Shown here in pieces: positions 34,466 to 51,216 of a DNA stretch of 64,000 nt. Origin of the DNA: Acanthacorydalis orientalis. Lineage: Eukaryota > Arthropoda > Insecta > Megaloptera > Corydalidae. Location: positions 44,490,162 to 44,554,161 of the forward strand of contig CM068315.1 in assembly GCA_034766995.1 (NCBI GenBank), written 5' to 3'. The position numbers and the translations under genes were made by a program. A model generated the notes under the pieces. That model saw only the letters and a list, made by a program, of their open reading frames with translations. It did not search any database and was not told the origin of the DNA. Each line of letters begins with the position of its first letter. Position 1 is the stretch's first letter.

Positions 34466-34735
34466 CAATGAAATTTTAAACAATTAAATCTGACTTAATA
34501 AAATGTACATCTGATATGCTCAATCCTTACGCATATGTAATATTCTTCTTAGTGATTGACCATCGAAAATTTAACATTGACTCTCATTATCGTCTCATAT
34601 TCACTTTATATGTTAGTTTCACATTTCACATTATGAAAATTAAACATATATTTATACTGTATTATTTTTTATAACAAATATTTTTCAATACCAATTGATG
34701 TACTAGTTTTAAATTTGATTGAGTCATATTAATAC
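33475..34735. other. AT-rich intergenic sequence
   Basis: No gene was recognised. (TATC)n and (TA)n repeats run at about 34380-34460. Confidence 0.4.
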
Positions 34736-34738
34736 TTG

Positions 34739-35262
34739 TTCTTCTTCTTCGATAGTGTTACAGCCCAAATCGAGCCTTGTCCTCCTCAATTTTCTGCCTC
34801 CAGACATCTCTCTACCTGGCAGTCCTTCTCCAGTTCCTTACTTCCAACAGTTCCACTGAATCCTTCTCTACATTATCTATCCATCTAAGCCTTAGTTGCC
34901 CACAAGTCTTCCCCCGTCTGGTTGTCCATCCAAGACCCTTTCTGGTACTCTTGAGTCCAGCATGTGCTTAGTGTGACATTCCCATCGCAGGCGGAGCATT
35001 TTTATAAAGACCAATAGTTTTTGATTACTTATAGATTTTATATAATTCGAAGTTGTAGCGTATTCTCCATATACCTCCATCGTTTACTGGTCCAAATATC
35101 CTTCTCAACATTCTTCTTTCGACGATGTTCAACATTTCTGCGGTCTTAATTGACATGGTCAACTCTTCACCCCCATAAAATTTGACAATATGGATGAGGG
35201 TTTTATATAGTCGGATTTTGATCTTCCTATGCACGTTTTTGGATTTCAAATCATACTAAGTA
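34739..35262 (-). mobile_element. Non-LTR retrotransposon 3' end
   Basis: The - strand, read across frameshifts, gives the C-terminal part of a reverse transcriptase ORF2 of the kind common in insects. It contains IRLYKTLIHIVKFYGGEELT, then NIVERRMLRRIFGPVNDGGI, WRIRYNFELYKIY, and in another frame FIKMLRLRWECHTKHML and RVPERVLDGQPDGGR, with RNWRRTARERDVW and IEEDKARFGL-like residues to follow. These match the K.L..P.L.YG.E.W, E...LR.I.GP...G.WR.R.N.E and RLRW.GH..RM blocks of that C-terminal region. It is 5'-truncated, as usual for such copies, and broken by frame shifts. Confidence 0.85.
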
Positions 35263-35754
35263 CGCCGCTTTAAAGAATGATTTTCTTCTTTTTTTATTAA
35301 TTTGTGTTTAAAAAAATTTGAAAACATCGAAATTAATTTATTTATGTATAAATACGCCACAAAAAATTATATTTATGGGAAAAAACTCATTAAAAAACAT
35401 TATCGCCAATAAAAATAATATTTATTATTGCATTTTTTAATTTGCATACGTTAAAGAAAGAAGAACTCTATACCGCTATAACAGAAGATAAATATGTTGT
35501 TATTATAATACATGTAACAGTCAGTGTTTCTTTCGAAAAAATAAAATCCTATCAACGTTCAGTCATGGATAGCGCATCAAATCATGGCCTTTTATTTTTT
35601 GACGTGACCTTCGAACCCCGATTGTTGTCGGTCTAATATCGACAGTTATGCCGATTATCAAACCCATTCAAGTAAAAGCAGATTTTATCCCCTTCTGAAC
35701 ATAAATTAACTTTCTTGACAAGTTTCCTCAGATTCTTTTTACTGTTGTGATGCT

Positions 35755-35858
<104 letters not shown>

Positions 35859-36144
35859 GCTACAACTCAATTTATTTGTATGTAAAATAATTTAAAAAAA
35901 CTTGTTACAACTTAAAGATTTCAACATAAAATATTTAAGTGATTTTATTTTCAAAATGTAATCATAACATGAACAAAAACTTATACAAATTTTACAAAAT
36001 ATTAAAAATAAATAGATTTTTTTCGTGAAATGAACGCAAATATGAAGCTGTTTATAAAAATGTATTTTTAAAACCAGTTGAAGCGAAAAATTATTGATGT
36101 TTAAAAATACAAAAAACCCAGGCATTAATACATCTACGTAAAAG

Positions 36145-36146
<2 letters not shown>

Positions 36147-36228
<82 letters not shown>
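36147..36228. repeat. (TA)n microsatellite, about 82 bp
   Basis: An uninterrupted alternating AT tract. The open frame reading YIYIYI across it is an artefact. Confidence 0.95.
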
Positions 36229-36231
<3 letters not shown>

Positions 36232-36959
36232 ACAGTAATGTTCAAAAGATTACAATAGTGCATAATAATTTACTTGAAACAGTATTATAAATCAAATAAA
36301 ATATAAATAAGTAAAATAGCCATGGATGTGTAGAAGAAATCAAAAATAAATAAAATATTCCTTAACTTACAAGTTGAATTTCTTTGACAAGACCACTTTT
36401 AAAATCAATATATTCACAGATCATTCAAGACAATCGTTTTCTTAAAAAAAATGAGACGACTCACACATGCATATCTAAGTTCATGGCTCATCCATTAATA
36501 ATCTATCATACTAGTTATTCGGTTCTATTCACTTTATTGCATTTTCAATTACCTGTCAAACAAACTAATGTTAGTAGTTTTTAACATAAAACTATTTCAA
36601 AAAAATATATATAAGAACTTTAAACTACACATGTGGATACAAAGTTTACATTTTTTGAATATTTTTAACATACATCTACAAGTTTTTTTATTAATTATTA
36701 AATAACTACACCCGTTATTACATCAATCTTTTGTAGAAACTGAGTAATTCTCTTCTTTTTACTCGTTTCTAGTTTCTAATCATAGTCTACGTATTTTTAC
36801 GTATGGCCATATGTAGCAATAATTAATCCACGAATTATATTCTAAAATTATTTTAATTTAATGAATCCGTCATACATTTTTTACCTTTATTTGGAAATAG
36901 TGCCTCAATAAAATGTAATAAACAGAACTTTGTTTAAAAATATGCACGTTAATAATTTT

Positions 36960-37145
36960 TTAGGTAAAATGGCTCCGTTCGACTTCTTTCTCTTCACAAA
37001 CTTGAAAATTTAGCTCGATGAGAAGAAATTCTCGTCGAATGAGAATATCAATGCGTATTTTGCAGACTCATTGGACCAAATGTACAGCCCTCAATGGAGA
37101 TTATACTGAAATAGAATCGATTTTTTTCCAAAACAAGGTGTCTAA
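36960..37145 (+). mobile_element. Mariner transposase C-terminal fragment, third lineage
   Basis: The + strand starts MAPFDFFLFTNLK, close to the conserved DLAP.DF.LF.KLK block that carries the last catalytic Asp position in active relatives. After a stop it reads LDEKKFSSNENINAYFADSL, and in the next frame CTALNGDYTEIE, the usual end (C....G.Y.E). A frameshift and a deletion shorten the middle. No terminal repeats are visible. It differs in sequence from both other mariner lineages here. Confidence 0.7.
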
Positions 37146-37324
37146 CTTGCTTTTTATCATACATATCAAACGACCCACGCATATTAAAGAGTTTCATTAG
37201 AATAACAATTATACACGTGATACAAAAATACATCAGTGGATGTCAAAGAATTAATCGAATGATTTACTCAATGGAATGTTAACAGGAACATCGGAAATAT
37301 TCTAAAAATCAATTATTTTACAAT

Positions 37325-37560
37325 CACACATAAATTATTCTTTCATCCCACAAACCACACTTGCAATAAATCGTAAGTGATCATTTTTCAAAAATCTCAT
37401 AATTCATATTTAATTTCTCAATGCAGCTTAGTTTTTCTGACGCTCTAATGATGACATTTGTTGTTCTGGTTTGATTGAATCGTCATCGTAATGCTCATAA
37501 GCACAAATCAAAAATACTAATCAAGATTTCTTGAATATTCTTGAACAGGGAAGTTTTTTG
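37325..37560. repeat. Dispersed foldback repeat, diverged copy
   Basis: The outer flank TTATTCTTTCATCCCACAAA, the arm word AGTGATCATTTTTCAAAAAT, and a right arm GTCATCGTAATGCTCATAAG followed by CACAAATCAAAAATACT match the family. The central part is more diverged than in the 52- and 54-kb copies. Confidence 0.45.
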
Positions 37561-37864
37561 TCCTTTATGAATTGAAAAAAATAATCCATTTGTAAAAATG
37601 AATTTAACCAGTGTTAGAAATGATTTCATTTACTTTTATTAAACATAGTTGAATGCAATATTTCCGCTAGTAGCAAAACAAACCAAACTACTGTCTATTG
37701 AATACCCGTTTAATCTTCGCTGCAAAGCCTGTAACTTTACCAATATGTATAGTTTTCGTCTGAGTATGTATGAATAATTTTCAAAGCACTTTATAGCTTT
37801 ATTTTATAAAACTACTAAGAACATACTCGTAACGTACTCAGTTTTCATGTATTATACAAACGTG

Positions 37865-37916
<52 letters not shown>

Positions 37917-38626
37917 TCAAAGAGAGTTCAAAGACTCTTATACACAGCTTGGCGTCATGTGCAATGGTGTATTCATACAACATATGCCATACACGGTGGC
38001 GACATTACTCTTGTAACAAGTTCCAGATTTTCTAGTCTGACCAGATTTGCCGCTAGAGTTCGCAATCTATCGTAATATACAACTGACTTGTTCATATAAA
38101 AAATATATTTAAACGCATGAACAGCTCTTTTGCGCGAATACAAATGTAAAAAGAATCATATCAATTATACCATGTTTAGAAATCGCTGTCGAATGCTTTG
38201 ATGTGCTTGATATTCTTGTTCAATGTACTGATTTGAAAAAAAATTGGACGATTTTGAATTTTAATTAAGAGATAACTATTTACTTGTACATTTAATTACT
38301 AGCAATAATCATTTACCGTTCATTTTTTTAAAAAATCATAATTTTTAATATAGTATATTAAAACATATTAATTTGAAACTTAAATTATCTAGGATGAATT
38401 ACTCACAACTTATTAACATCTCCATTTTTTTAACTAAAAAATGAATTGAAATTATAATAAGTCATCTTAAATGGAAATCATCATTTCAATTGAACAGTTT
38501 TGAAAACCGATTTCGTTTTTAGAAACATAAATATTTTTAATGTTATAGATTTAAACTTTGATAATCATAGAATGAAATAAAGGAATGATAAGTTACTTTA
38601 TCTTCATTGTGTCATGAGAAGTAATT

Positions 38627-38697
<71 letters not shown>

Positions 38698-38698
38698 G
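37561..38698. other. AT-rich sequence with one mixed-composition patch
   Basis: No gene was recognised. The patch at about 37940-38070 (CTTGGCGTCATGTGCAATGG, CGGTGGCGACATTACTC, GCCGCTAGAGTTCGC) stands out in composition and could be an old repeat or an exon; neither could be supported. (TA)n runs lie at about 37867-37911 and 38640-38692. Confidence 0.35.
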
Positions 38699-39753
38699 TA
38701 ATTATGACAGTGGACTAAATCATATATTTTTTATATTGAGATATTTAGACCTTTGCATTTGTGTGTAATAAAAAAATATTTTTCCATTATATAACAAAAT
38801 ATTTTCCAAAGTACTTACTATTATACTGTAAATCTTATATGTAATTATGAATTTTTGCGAGTATCATGTAAAAATATACGTTTTTTGATACTTCACATGA
38901 CAGACTATTTTCAGAATTATTCAAACACTTTAAAAATGACTTATAACAAAAATATTTCAGTTTTATTCAAAAAAAGACGTTATAAACAAAAGTATTGATT
39001 TACATTTCGTAATTATAATTACCTTAATTTAGAATAATACGAGAGATTTCTTCTTCTTCTTCAATAGCGCTATTTTCTTTTTATGATGTTTTGAATGTAC
39101 GAAAATATTCATGGATAATTGGCGGAATGTACGGTAACAGATCCATTATATTCTTATGTTTTTCCTTTGTAAGTGGTCGGATACTCGGATAAAGTGGAAA
39201 TAATTGAGTTTTTTTCTGTATTTTCGCCGTTGCTTTTTTGGGTGAAAGATGTAAAATCTTACATTCTGCACTCTCATCTAAAGATGTTTTACAAAACATC
39301 TGATAAAGGGGATCTTTTAAAAATCTGATCAATTGTATTTCCAACCAATAAACAGATTCTCCCTTAATATTTTTTGTTCTCTTTTTAATTGATCCGTCAA
39401 GAGATTTTGTTTTTAAATAGCTATATAATTGTTCGTTTAAGAGCTTTAATCGAAGAAGTTTACTTAACTTAAGAGTTATTTATCTTGAAAATAAATATAG
39501 TTTATACAAAAATCAGATTGGAAAATGCATTTTTCAAGAAAAACAAAGTATACTGAAAAATAAGTAACAGTCCACTATTAAAATAAACAAAAATAGAATT
39601 ATATTTACAGACCAACTTTGCAGTCATTAAACGGTACATTTTTTAATTTTTTTTCTAAATTCCTCTAGATTACTATAACGTAAATAAGTATAATATAACA
39701 TAAATCATAAAATCATTTTTTTCGATTTTTTGACTTAGTCCACTGTCATAATT

Positions 39754-39754
<1 letters not shown>
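38699..39754 (-). mobile_element. Unclassified 1,056-bp element with 24-bp inverted ends
   Basis: The left end (38699-38722, TAATTATGACAGTGGACTAA then ATCA) and the right end (39731-39754) are reverse complements at 23 of 24 positions. (TA)n tracts of 53 and about 70 bp lie just outside the ends. On the - strand about 131 codons stay open at 39081-39473. The ends do not match the mariner, piggyBac, hAT or Tigger ends elsewhere in the window. If the target duplication is TA, the repeats start ATTATGACAGTGGAC, which would fit the IS630/Tc1 or Sola groups, but I cannot assign a superfamily. The near-identical ends suggest recent activity. Confidence 0.75.
39081..39473 (-). pseudogene. Coding relic inside the TIR element
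   Basis: This open frame, about 131 codons, has no ATG at its upstream end; the longest part that begins at an alternative start spans 39081-39344. It reads SKLLRLKLLNEQLYSYLKTK, SIKKRTKNIKGESVYWLEIQ, and ends with RPLTKEKHKNIMDLLPYIPP then IIHEYFRTFKTS and a stop. The basic, low-complexity-free composition and the DLLPYIPP..HE.F ending look like real former coding sequence. I have an impression of similar endings in uncharacterised insect transposon-encoded proteins but cannot name a family. It is probably the 3' part of the element's own gene after an internal deletion. Confidence 0.55.
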
Positions 39755-41244
<1,490 letters not shown>

Positions 41245-41290
41245 AATACATAAATTAATCAAAAAAATTACTATCTGTATTTTTTTAGAA

Positions 41291-41647
41291 ATGAGATTTA
41301 CATCTGTACTCTTAAAAAAGAGTAGATTGCCACAAACTGAACCTGTGCCATTTCAAGCAATATTACCTCTTAAATTAAGAAATTCAGTATCGGGTAAAAG
41401 TGAAAAAAATGCTGATGTAGCTTGCTTACATGAAATGTCAATCTTGTTTGCCTGTTTGAAAACAAATGAATTCAGTCAAGCGCTATGTTCAAAAGAAATT
41501 CAGAATTTTAAAACGTGTCATAAAAATTTCCTAGATAAAAAATTCGATGAAAAAGAAAAGGAAAGGAAGGGAGTTATTGTACCGGGACAAAAAAATTTGA
41601 CACATAAACAAGTGAATAAAATGTTAAGAAGATATCCGACATTTTAA
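41291..41647 (+). CDS. CHCHD1: CHCHD1, mitochondrial small ribosomal subunit protein mS37
   Basis: The 118-residue product matches CHCHD1/mS37, a small protein of the mitochondrial ribosome small subunit that is imported through the Mia40 disulfide pathway. The twin CX9C motif is intact: C45-x9-C55 and C66-x9-C76, forming the CHCH helical hairpin. The basic N-terminus has the usual LKLRN segment near residues 27-31, and the C-terminus is Lys/Arg rich (VNKMLRRYPTF). The length is the family norm of about 118 residues. The coding part is one exon; a TTTTTTTAG two bases before the ATG may be the acceptor of a 5' UTR intron. AATAAA signals follow at about 41681 and 41701. It lies on the same strand as TMEM209, about 0.5 kb upstream. 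Identification rests on family knowledge plus the cysteine spacing. Confidence 0.9.
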   Translation: MRFTSVLLKKSRLPQTEPVPFQAILPLKLRNSVSGKSEKNADVACLHEMSILFACLKTNEFSQALCSKEIQNFKTCHKNFLDKKFDEKEKERKGVIVPGQKNLTHKQVNKMLRRYPTF

Positions 41648-41700
41648 TTTTTGTTTGGTATCAAATGTTAATGTAGTTTTAATAAATGTACTGATAAGGA

Positions 41701-41706
41701 AATAAA
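41701..41706 (+). terminator. Poly(A) signal of CHCHD1
   Basis: AATAAA lies about 55 bases after the stop codon. Another AATAAA lies about 20 bases before it. Confidence 0.6.
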
Positions 41707-41759
41707 GTTATTTATAAATTATGTAATTAAATCTACGTACAGTCTTTCTTGTATATTAA

Positions 41760-42080
41760 ATGTATTGTAAACTATTTTGTCACATTCTATTATTCTATCT
41801 GTCCTATAAAGCCTATTTAAAAATGAAAAATGTTAAGTATACTAGAAGTATTTTAGAATCGATTAGCCCTTTAACTAATTGTGTAGTAAAACATTTTCGT
41901 TCTTTTCCTGATAGTAATTTATATATATACAATTTCCAAAAGCGATTTCCGGAACCAGCGTTTAAAGAATCTTTCTCTGAAAATACTACAGATGTCACTA
42001 AGTCAAATAATGTTAAAAGTTATATATTGTTTTTGAGGTTATATTATTCGATATGTTTACCGGTAAAAAATTTTAGTTAA
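41760..42080 (+). CDS. Unrecognised open frame between CHCHD1 and TMEM209
   Basis: A 106-codon frame fills most of the gap between the two genes. Its middle part (MKNVKYTRSILESISPLTNC, then VVKHFRSFPDSNLYIYNFQK, RFPEPAFKESFSENTTDVTK) is less AT-biased than chance frames nearby. I do not recognise a family. A 61-codon frame runs on the other strand over the same bases, so coding strand cannot be decided. It may be upstream leader sequence of TMEM209, a small lineage-specific gene, or chance. No signal peptide or domain is evident. Confidence 0.2.
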   Translation: MYCKLFCHILLFYLSYKAYLKMKNVKYTRSILESISPLTNCVVKHFRSFPDSNLYIYNFQKRFPEPAFKESFSENTTDVTKSNNVKSYILFLRLYYSICLPVKNFS

Positions 42081-42138
42081 TAGTGTAAAATTGATGATCT
42101 TTATTTAATTAAATTTTAAATAAAAATAAACTTCAATA

Positions 42139-44271
<2,133 letters not shown>

Positions 44272-44513
44272 CAGTATTTCAGTGAAAATTATTATAAATG
44301 TATCATTATTTCTATAAATATTTCATTTTTTCATTAATCATTTATATGTTTAGTATAATTTTTGTATTTACCAGCAGTTTTATAATTGTAATATTTTAAT
44401 GTGTCAAAGAATATATTTGATAAGAAATGATTATTTTTATAAATATAGTAATAATAAGCATGTGTTCAAATTTGTGAATATCTTCAATTATGTACTTATG
44501 ATAAAAGTATTTG

Positions 44514-44600
44514 CTTCAATAAAGACAATTTTATTTACAACACTTGTTTGGAATGATTATTATGTAAACATTATATTTGAAAATTTTCTTGGCAATAAAC
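44514..44600 (+). terminator. Candidate poly(A) signals of TMEM209
   Basis: AATAAA occurs within TTCAATAAAGACAATT (about 44517) and GGCAATAAACGTT (about 44592), roughly 250-320 bases after the stop codon. Which one is used cannot be told. Confidence 0.35.
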
Positions 44601-45265
44601 GTTAATATTTCTAGCACTACAGCAATTAATGTTACATATGGTACTGAATTGTATCCATTAGATACTTAAATCTGTGATTACACACACACACATATATATA
44701 TATAGTATTTATTAAGTTAATACTTACCTTAATATATCGTGCTTTTCTGTTATGAAAATTAGGTTGTTTCAAAAATTGAGTTTTTTCATATTTATTTTGT
44801 TAAAGGTACTTCCATATGTACTAAAAAAACGTAGATTTTATTATAACAAATATTAGAAAAAAACAACTACAGTGCATCTAACTTTTATATAGGTTATTTA
44901 AGTAAGTAATTTTTGTATTTTATTTCTATATGTTTTCCAAGACAATAAATTAAAATTTAGTAAAGATGTAATTATGAAAAAGATAATTATTCAATATTAA
45001 TTCAAAACATTATTTGTAACAAATAGTAATTTTTTATATAGAAAACAAATACAAAAAAAACGAACCTTCAATTATTAGAAACTCCAATTTTAAATAATAT
45101 AAATAATAATAATTAAAATAATATAAATTCAGGAAATAATTTGTAAAGTAATTTAACATTAAAATTTATGTGGGATGAAGTAAAACTTTTGATAATAGAA
45201 CCGTCTAATTAAAACAGAAATAGAGGAACAAACTTAAATGTATATTTTTAAAAAAATAAAAATTT

Positions 45266-45269
<4 letters not shown>

Positions 45270-45347
<78 letters not shown>
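45270..45347. repeat. (TA)n microsatellite, about 78 bp
   Basis: An uninterrupted TA tract; open frames on both strands across it are artefacts. Confidence 0.95.
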
Positions 45348-45349
<2 letters not shown>

Positions 45350-46041
45350 CATGTAATAGTGAACCTACCTTCAGACCAATATAAACAATACCGTTTGAAG
45401 TACATAAAATGTAACTAAAAATGTCAGTACCTAAAGTGAAAGTGCATTTAAAATCAGAAAATGACGATACAAATTTTAACATAAAACCACGAATAAATTT
45501 CCATCCCATTTGTTAGTCAAAGTTAGAACCACGTAGCTTCACATGCGCAGACACTGTTTGTAGAGTTCTCTTGTTTATTTATTTTGTTGAAATGTGTGAC
45601 AGTGTAAAATGTTTTAGAAAAAAAGTAATAATTACTTGTTGTTATATTTGTTATACATATACGTAATTTGTCGTTATCAAAAATAATATTGTTTTTAATA
45701 TTTTTTTCTATTAACTGAAATGACATGAAGTCGAATTTCACTAAAGAAGCATGTAAGTACATTGTTATCATTCATATTATTTTGGTGCATAAAACCGACA
45801 ATTTTTTTAAAAAAATATTTTTTTTATACTAATCAACAATAAATAAATAAAATATTGAAAATGGAATTAAATATTTATTTATGATCAACATTTTGTCCTA
45901 TTGTTCTTCTTTTAATAATTATTAATAATATATCTTGAAAAATAATAAAGTTAGTTTTAACTGTCAGTAACTTTTATTTGTATAATATTTTGATTTTATA
46001 TGAACTCTGGGATAGACACACACACACATATATATACACTC

Positions 46042-46110
<69 letters not shown>

Positions 46111-47236
46111 AATTATATCAAAGTACAATTTTAATTGTTATGAGGCTCATAGCAATTATTTGATTTTGAGCAGCCATTTTTTAAATTGTTTATTTAGTAA
46201 TTACTACAATTTGAAAGTGGCTCAATAAATTCTTGAAAACGTATATCTACAAAAACGTGAATCATTCTAAAATATCAATAAGCATTTTTTCCTTATATTT
46301 TTGATAGCTAAAATGTTAACAAATCGAAACATTGTATACATGAATATTTCTTATTAAAAAGAATTAAAATTTTGTCTAGATAGTAAATCATCATTTTTCC
46401 ATGTTAATGTCTTCATCTGTTGTGAAAAAAATGATTAATTGAACAATTAATAATGGGTCACTTATATTTCATGAATTTTATAGATTTTAATTGATAAATT
46501 CATAAATTCAACATTATATATTATAATTTAATGAATTCTAGCTAAATATATACACCAACATAACAAAAGACTTGCCTCTTTTATATCCATTCAAAAATTG
46601 AACATTTTGAAAACCTGAATAGGCTTGGATTTATTTAGTTCACCTTTTCAAGATTCTATTGTATAAGGTTTCCCACACATTGGTGTCAATCTCATAAATG
46701 GGTCACTTTATATACGGGTATAGATGTATTTGTCCGGGATGAGGTTATATCTCTATTACTTATTCGAAAATCAGAAATTCAAAAACTAAATTATTTTTTT
46801 TTGATAACGAATTAAATTTCATTTTTGAACGGCTGAAAACTTTTCTGTATTAAATATTTGATAAAATTCAGTATTTGAAATTGATGACAATCTTACTCTT
46901 TAAATATTTTAAATATATTTCTTTAATAATTCATGTCTATTCAACCGATAATTTATTTCGACTGTAAGTGTATCTTATGTTCTTATATATATATAAACAG
47001 ATATCTGCATAAAACTTGATATACTTTTCATATTATTCGGTATATTGTCCGATATATGCAATATAAAACTTATATAGCAGCTCAAGACTTTCAATAGCAA
47101 CTCATTGATAAAGCGAAGTTTTCAGTATCTTGCAGCGTCAATCTTAGTAGAATATTATGTTTGAAAGAATATTGCAAATTTTATAAAATTGATAAAATAA
47201 AATAAAATTCTAAGTTAATCTTTTTACGTATAAAAA

Positions 47237-47415
<179 letters not shown>

Positions 47416-47656
47416 ACGTTTTAATTCATACTTTTTCAATTTATTTTTAAGTGTAGAAACATGTAAATATTTGAAATTTAAAATTAAAAAGAAACAATTA
47501 CTTGAAATGTTTTTTCGTTATTTTAATGTTGTTTTGTAATTTTAATATCAGTATTGTATTATACTTTGCAGTATAACTTTCTCGCGTTCATTATTTTTTA
47601 ACAAAAACTTAAAAAATAATACAGTTGTAAATTGTTTTATACAAAATATGGGAAAA

Positions 47657-47702
<46 letters not shown>

Positions 47703-48895
47703 TGTAAATATATTTATTACACAATTGTGACCTGTAGTTTTAATTTGCTGCTTGTTTGATATACCATGTAAAATTAAATTTTAAATATTAATATGTGCAT
47801 GTTTTTGTTATTCAGACAATAACTTTCAGAAGTATAGAAGGCGTTCTTTCAATAATTTTAGAAAAATCCGCATAAAATGTTTTATTTTCATGTTAGATTA
47901 ACAAAATTTAAAATGCAAGTCATCTTGTTTTTTTATTATCAATTCAATTATATTAATAAATATAAACCAATATTTCCGAATAGTCGTATTTATTGCATTA
48001 TAAAATGTAAAATTCAGTTGTTCGTATAATTTTAAAAACTTTAATAAGTTCATACGATGAAGAATAAAATTGTCGTTGCAAACTTTCATTCAACCGATAT
48101 TACAAAGTTAATAAAGAAACCGTCTGGGGAATAGAATTTTAACGTTCTATTTTTCTGTATATTACTTTTTTATGTTTGAAAGTTTATGATTAATGATGAG
48201 TCATTTTTTTAGTTGTTAATTATTGAAGAATGATTATATTTATTTAAATCAATTAATGTATTAAATAAATACACAAAAATATCACTTTATCGACATGAAT
48301 GAAAATTTACTTATTTTAATAATTTATTTTGAAATTAATTTATTTTCAGGAAGATTAGTCTATTAGTCTATATTTTTGTCAAGTAAATAAAACAATATTA
48401 AATAATCTATTAATAATCTCACCGAATCATTCTTTTAAAAATGCTATCTAACATTCGTACAATTTCAAAACTAATACTTGAAAACTTTCAAGTTTATACC
48501 TTTTTTATGGCACTGCACAGTGATTTCAACTTACTATACGTGTTCCTATAAAATTTATGATTCTGTGACGTGTCCTCTCTGTAAAGAAATTAAGTTCTGA
48601 GTGTGTTGTGGGCGGTGCAATATAAGTGCAATAAAATAAAATTCCACAAGTTCTGTCTCTCATTATATAACATATAAAAATATAGTTCGTCATGAAAATA
48701 TGAAAAATCTACATCGTCACACTTTTCTAATATCGTAAGTAGATAATATTTAAGTACATTTTCTATAATAAAAAGATAAGAAAATGATATGAACATATAG
48801 GGCAAGTGTATAGTGATACATCAGACCTATAATCACTAAAAGCTCTAGTTACGGAAACTTATGTGTAGTCAAGGTCAGTAGGAAGCTCGATAAAG

Positions 48896-48898
<3 letters not shown>

Positions 48899-48966
<68 letters not shown>
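48899..48966. repeat. (TA)n microsatellite, about 68 bp
   Basis: An uninterrupted TA tract that ends about 110 bp before the CpG-rich island. Confidence 0.95.
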
Positions 48967-48968
<2 letters not shown>

Positions 48969-49074
48969 TGCCGAATCGTGAATCCCAGCGCACATTTCAA
49001 AATAATGAAATTTCGTCCAAATTCGCATGTCTATATAATAATCGTACACACGGACGCATACAAACACAAAACTG

Positions 49075-49265
49075 TCACTAGTCCCGAGGGCATGAAAGCG
49101 GGAAAAGTAAAGCGCAGACGCCGTCTCGTTCATTTGTTTATCTGACGGCACGCAGAAGGAAACAGTTCAGAAAGCGACCGCGCTACGTCGCGTCGACTGC
49201 GCGCGCGTTCTCGAACCACCGCCACGCGTAACAATCTAACTTGTTGAATCGCGCGTGTTCTTCAT
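49075..49265 (+). promoter_or_regulatory. CpG-rich island, likely promoter of the 51.5-kb gene
   Basis: This is the most GC- and CpG-rich segment in the window (AAAGCGCAGACGCCGTCTCG, GAAAGCGACCGCGCTACGTC, CGTCGACTGCGCGCGCGTTC, CCACCGCCACGCGTAAC). It sits 2.2 kb upstream of the receptor guanylate cyclase-type start codon. A TTTCGGTTTCGTAG acceptor-like sequence lies just upstream of that codon (about 51480), so a non-coding first exon here spliced to the coding exon is plausible. Strand and linkage are inferred. Confidence 0.5.
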
Positions 49266-49269
49266 ATTG

Positions 49270-49468
49270 TAACGGTTGTGATTTGCTATTATCATTAGAA
49301 TCGGTTGCATCGGAAACACTTGCATCGTTGAATCGGAACAACTTATCTCTTTATTATAGTTGAGTCTTCGACTTTTTCCCTTCTTTGTTTCAAAAATATA
49401 TCGAGGGATACGTTGTTAATTATTTTAGTTGTGTCAATTCTTTTTTATAGGATAGATTAATAATACTT

Positions 49469-49521
<53 letters not shown>

Positions 49522-49762
49522 GTATGTATAAATGTATATTCTTGCTTCAAAGGTAGCACACTTAAAAATATATTTTATTATTTTATTAGTCAAAAAATAA
49601 GCTAGATTTGACCCACGGAGTAACACGTGAAATTCTAATATTAATCATTACAGAACGATATAATATTATTGGTATACAAGTGATGTTATATTTGCTGAAC
49701 CTATAATTCGCTTTTTCGAAATTTACACTTTTTGAGTTGTAATTTTTAAAGTTGTAGTGATC

Positions 49763-49797
<35 letters not shown>

Positions 49798-50517
49798 CCA
49801 AGTGATATGAATATTAATTATTTTCATAGATAATAAAAATTAAATTTCATAAAACCCCAAAAAACAGGTAATACGTTGAAAAAATAGAATTTGAAGTATA
49901 TTGTATTAATATATAACTAGCGCAAAATAAACTATAAACGAAAAAATATTTGACTTTAATTTATAGAAACTTACATTTTATACTAATTTCTTTTCGTAAT
50001 TTAAAAAAATCTATGCCTGGATTCTACCTACATTAAATTTAATAAAAAAAATACATAAAGGATAATACAATTTATAAAAAACATATTAGATAATTTAAAC
50101 ACAAAATCAATATTTCGTATTAAATAAAGAAATATTTTGAATTTTGTTCCCTATTTTCAATCACACAAAAGAAATATTAATAAACAATGAATTCGAATAT
50201 TTGTAAATCATATCGTCTATACATAATGATCAATTGTCAAAATCGATATCTTTTTTTGATTATCACTAATTTTTATACTCTACGATTACTAGATCTTTTT
50301 TTCTACAAATATGCTAGACGTACAAATTAAATATATATTAATACATACGTTTAAATATTTTTTAGTTATCCATTTTCTCGAACAAAACTGTGAAGTCGTG
50401 ACAAAATATAATTTAATTAGTAATTACATTTATTTTAATATTTGTATTTTAGGTATTTTTGTTGAACTATGTCCATAATAAATATTAATTTTATATCTAA
50501 CATTATATCAGCAATCC

Positions 50518-50593
<76 letters not shown>

Positions 50594-51170
50594 ATAAAGA
50601 TCAAACAAAATATTATAACACGAAATTACTTTCAATGTTTATTATACCATAACATACATTTTCATTATTACTTTTTTCTTGTCATTTCTCCGTGTTGTTA
50701 GTTTATTTTGTATTTTATTGTCAATTTTTCATAGTTTCAGAGCAATTTACAATTCTTCGACTACTACAAAATTAAAGTAGTTTTTTTTAAAAAAAGAGTG
50801 TTACTTTCACAAATATTATTTAAAAACTCTAAATATTCGAAATTGATCATGTGTTTAAATAAGTTTTATTATTATTGCATTGTGATTAAATACTTCACAA
50901 ATTGTAAACGATTAGAATAGAATTACTTTCATATTTACAAATGTTTATTCAGTCACCATATTTTCTAATCGATATACCTAATATAATCTCAATAATATAA
51001 AACTACAAACTATTTCCGATGATAATGCCGACAGATTTGTCCTTAAACTTTATTAATTAATCCATCAATTATATACATCTATCATTAATTTACCAAACTT
51101 TACCAGTTTACAGTTTTATGATAGACACTTTTTAATTTTAACAAAAAAAAATTATTATTGAATTTACATA

Positions 51171-51216
<46 letters not shown>

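Noticed and set aside
34777..34971. 64-codon + strand frame
   Set aside because: It is the antisense shadow of the non-LTR retrotransposon reverse transcriptase tail.
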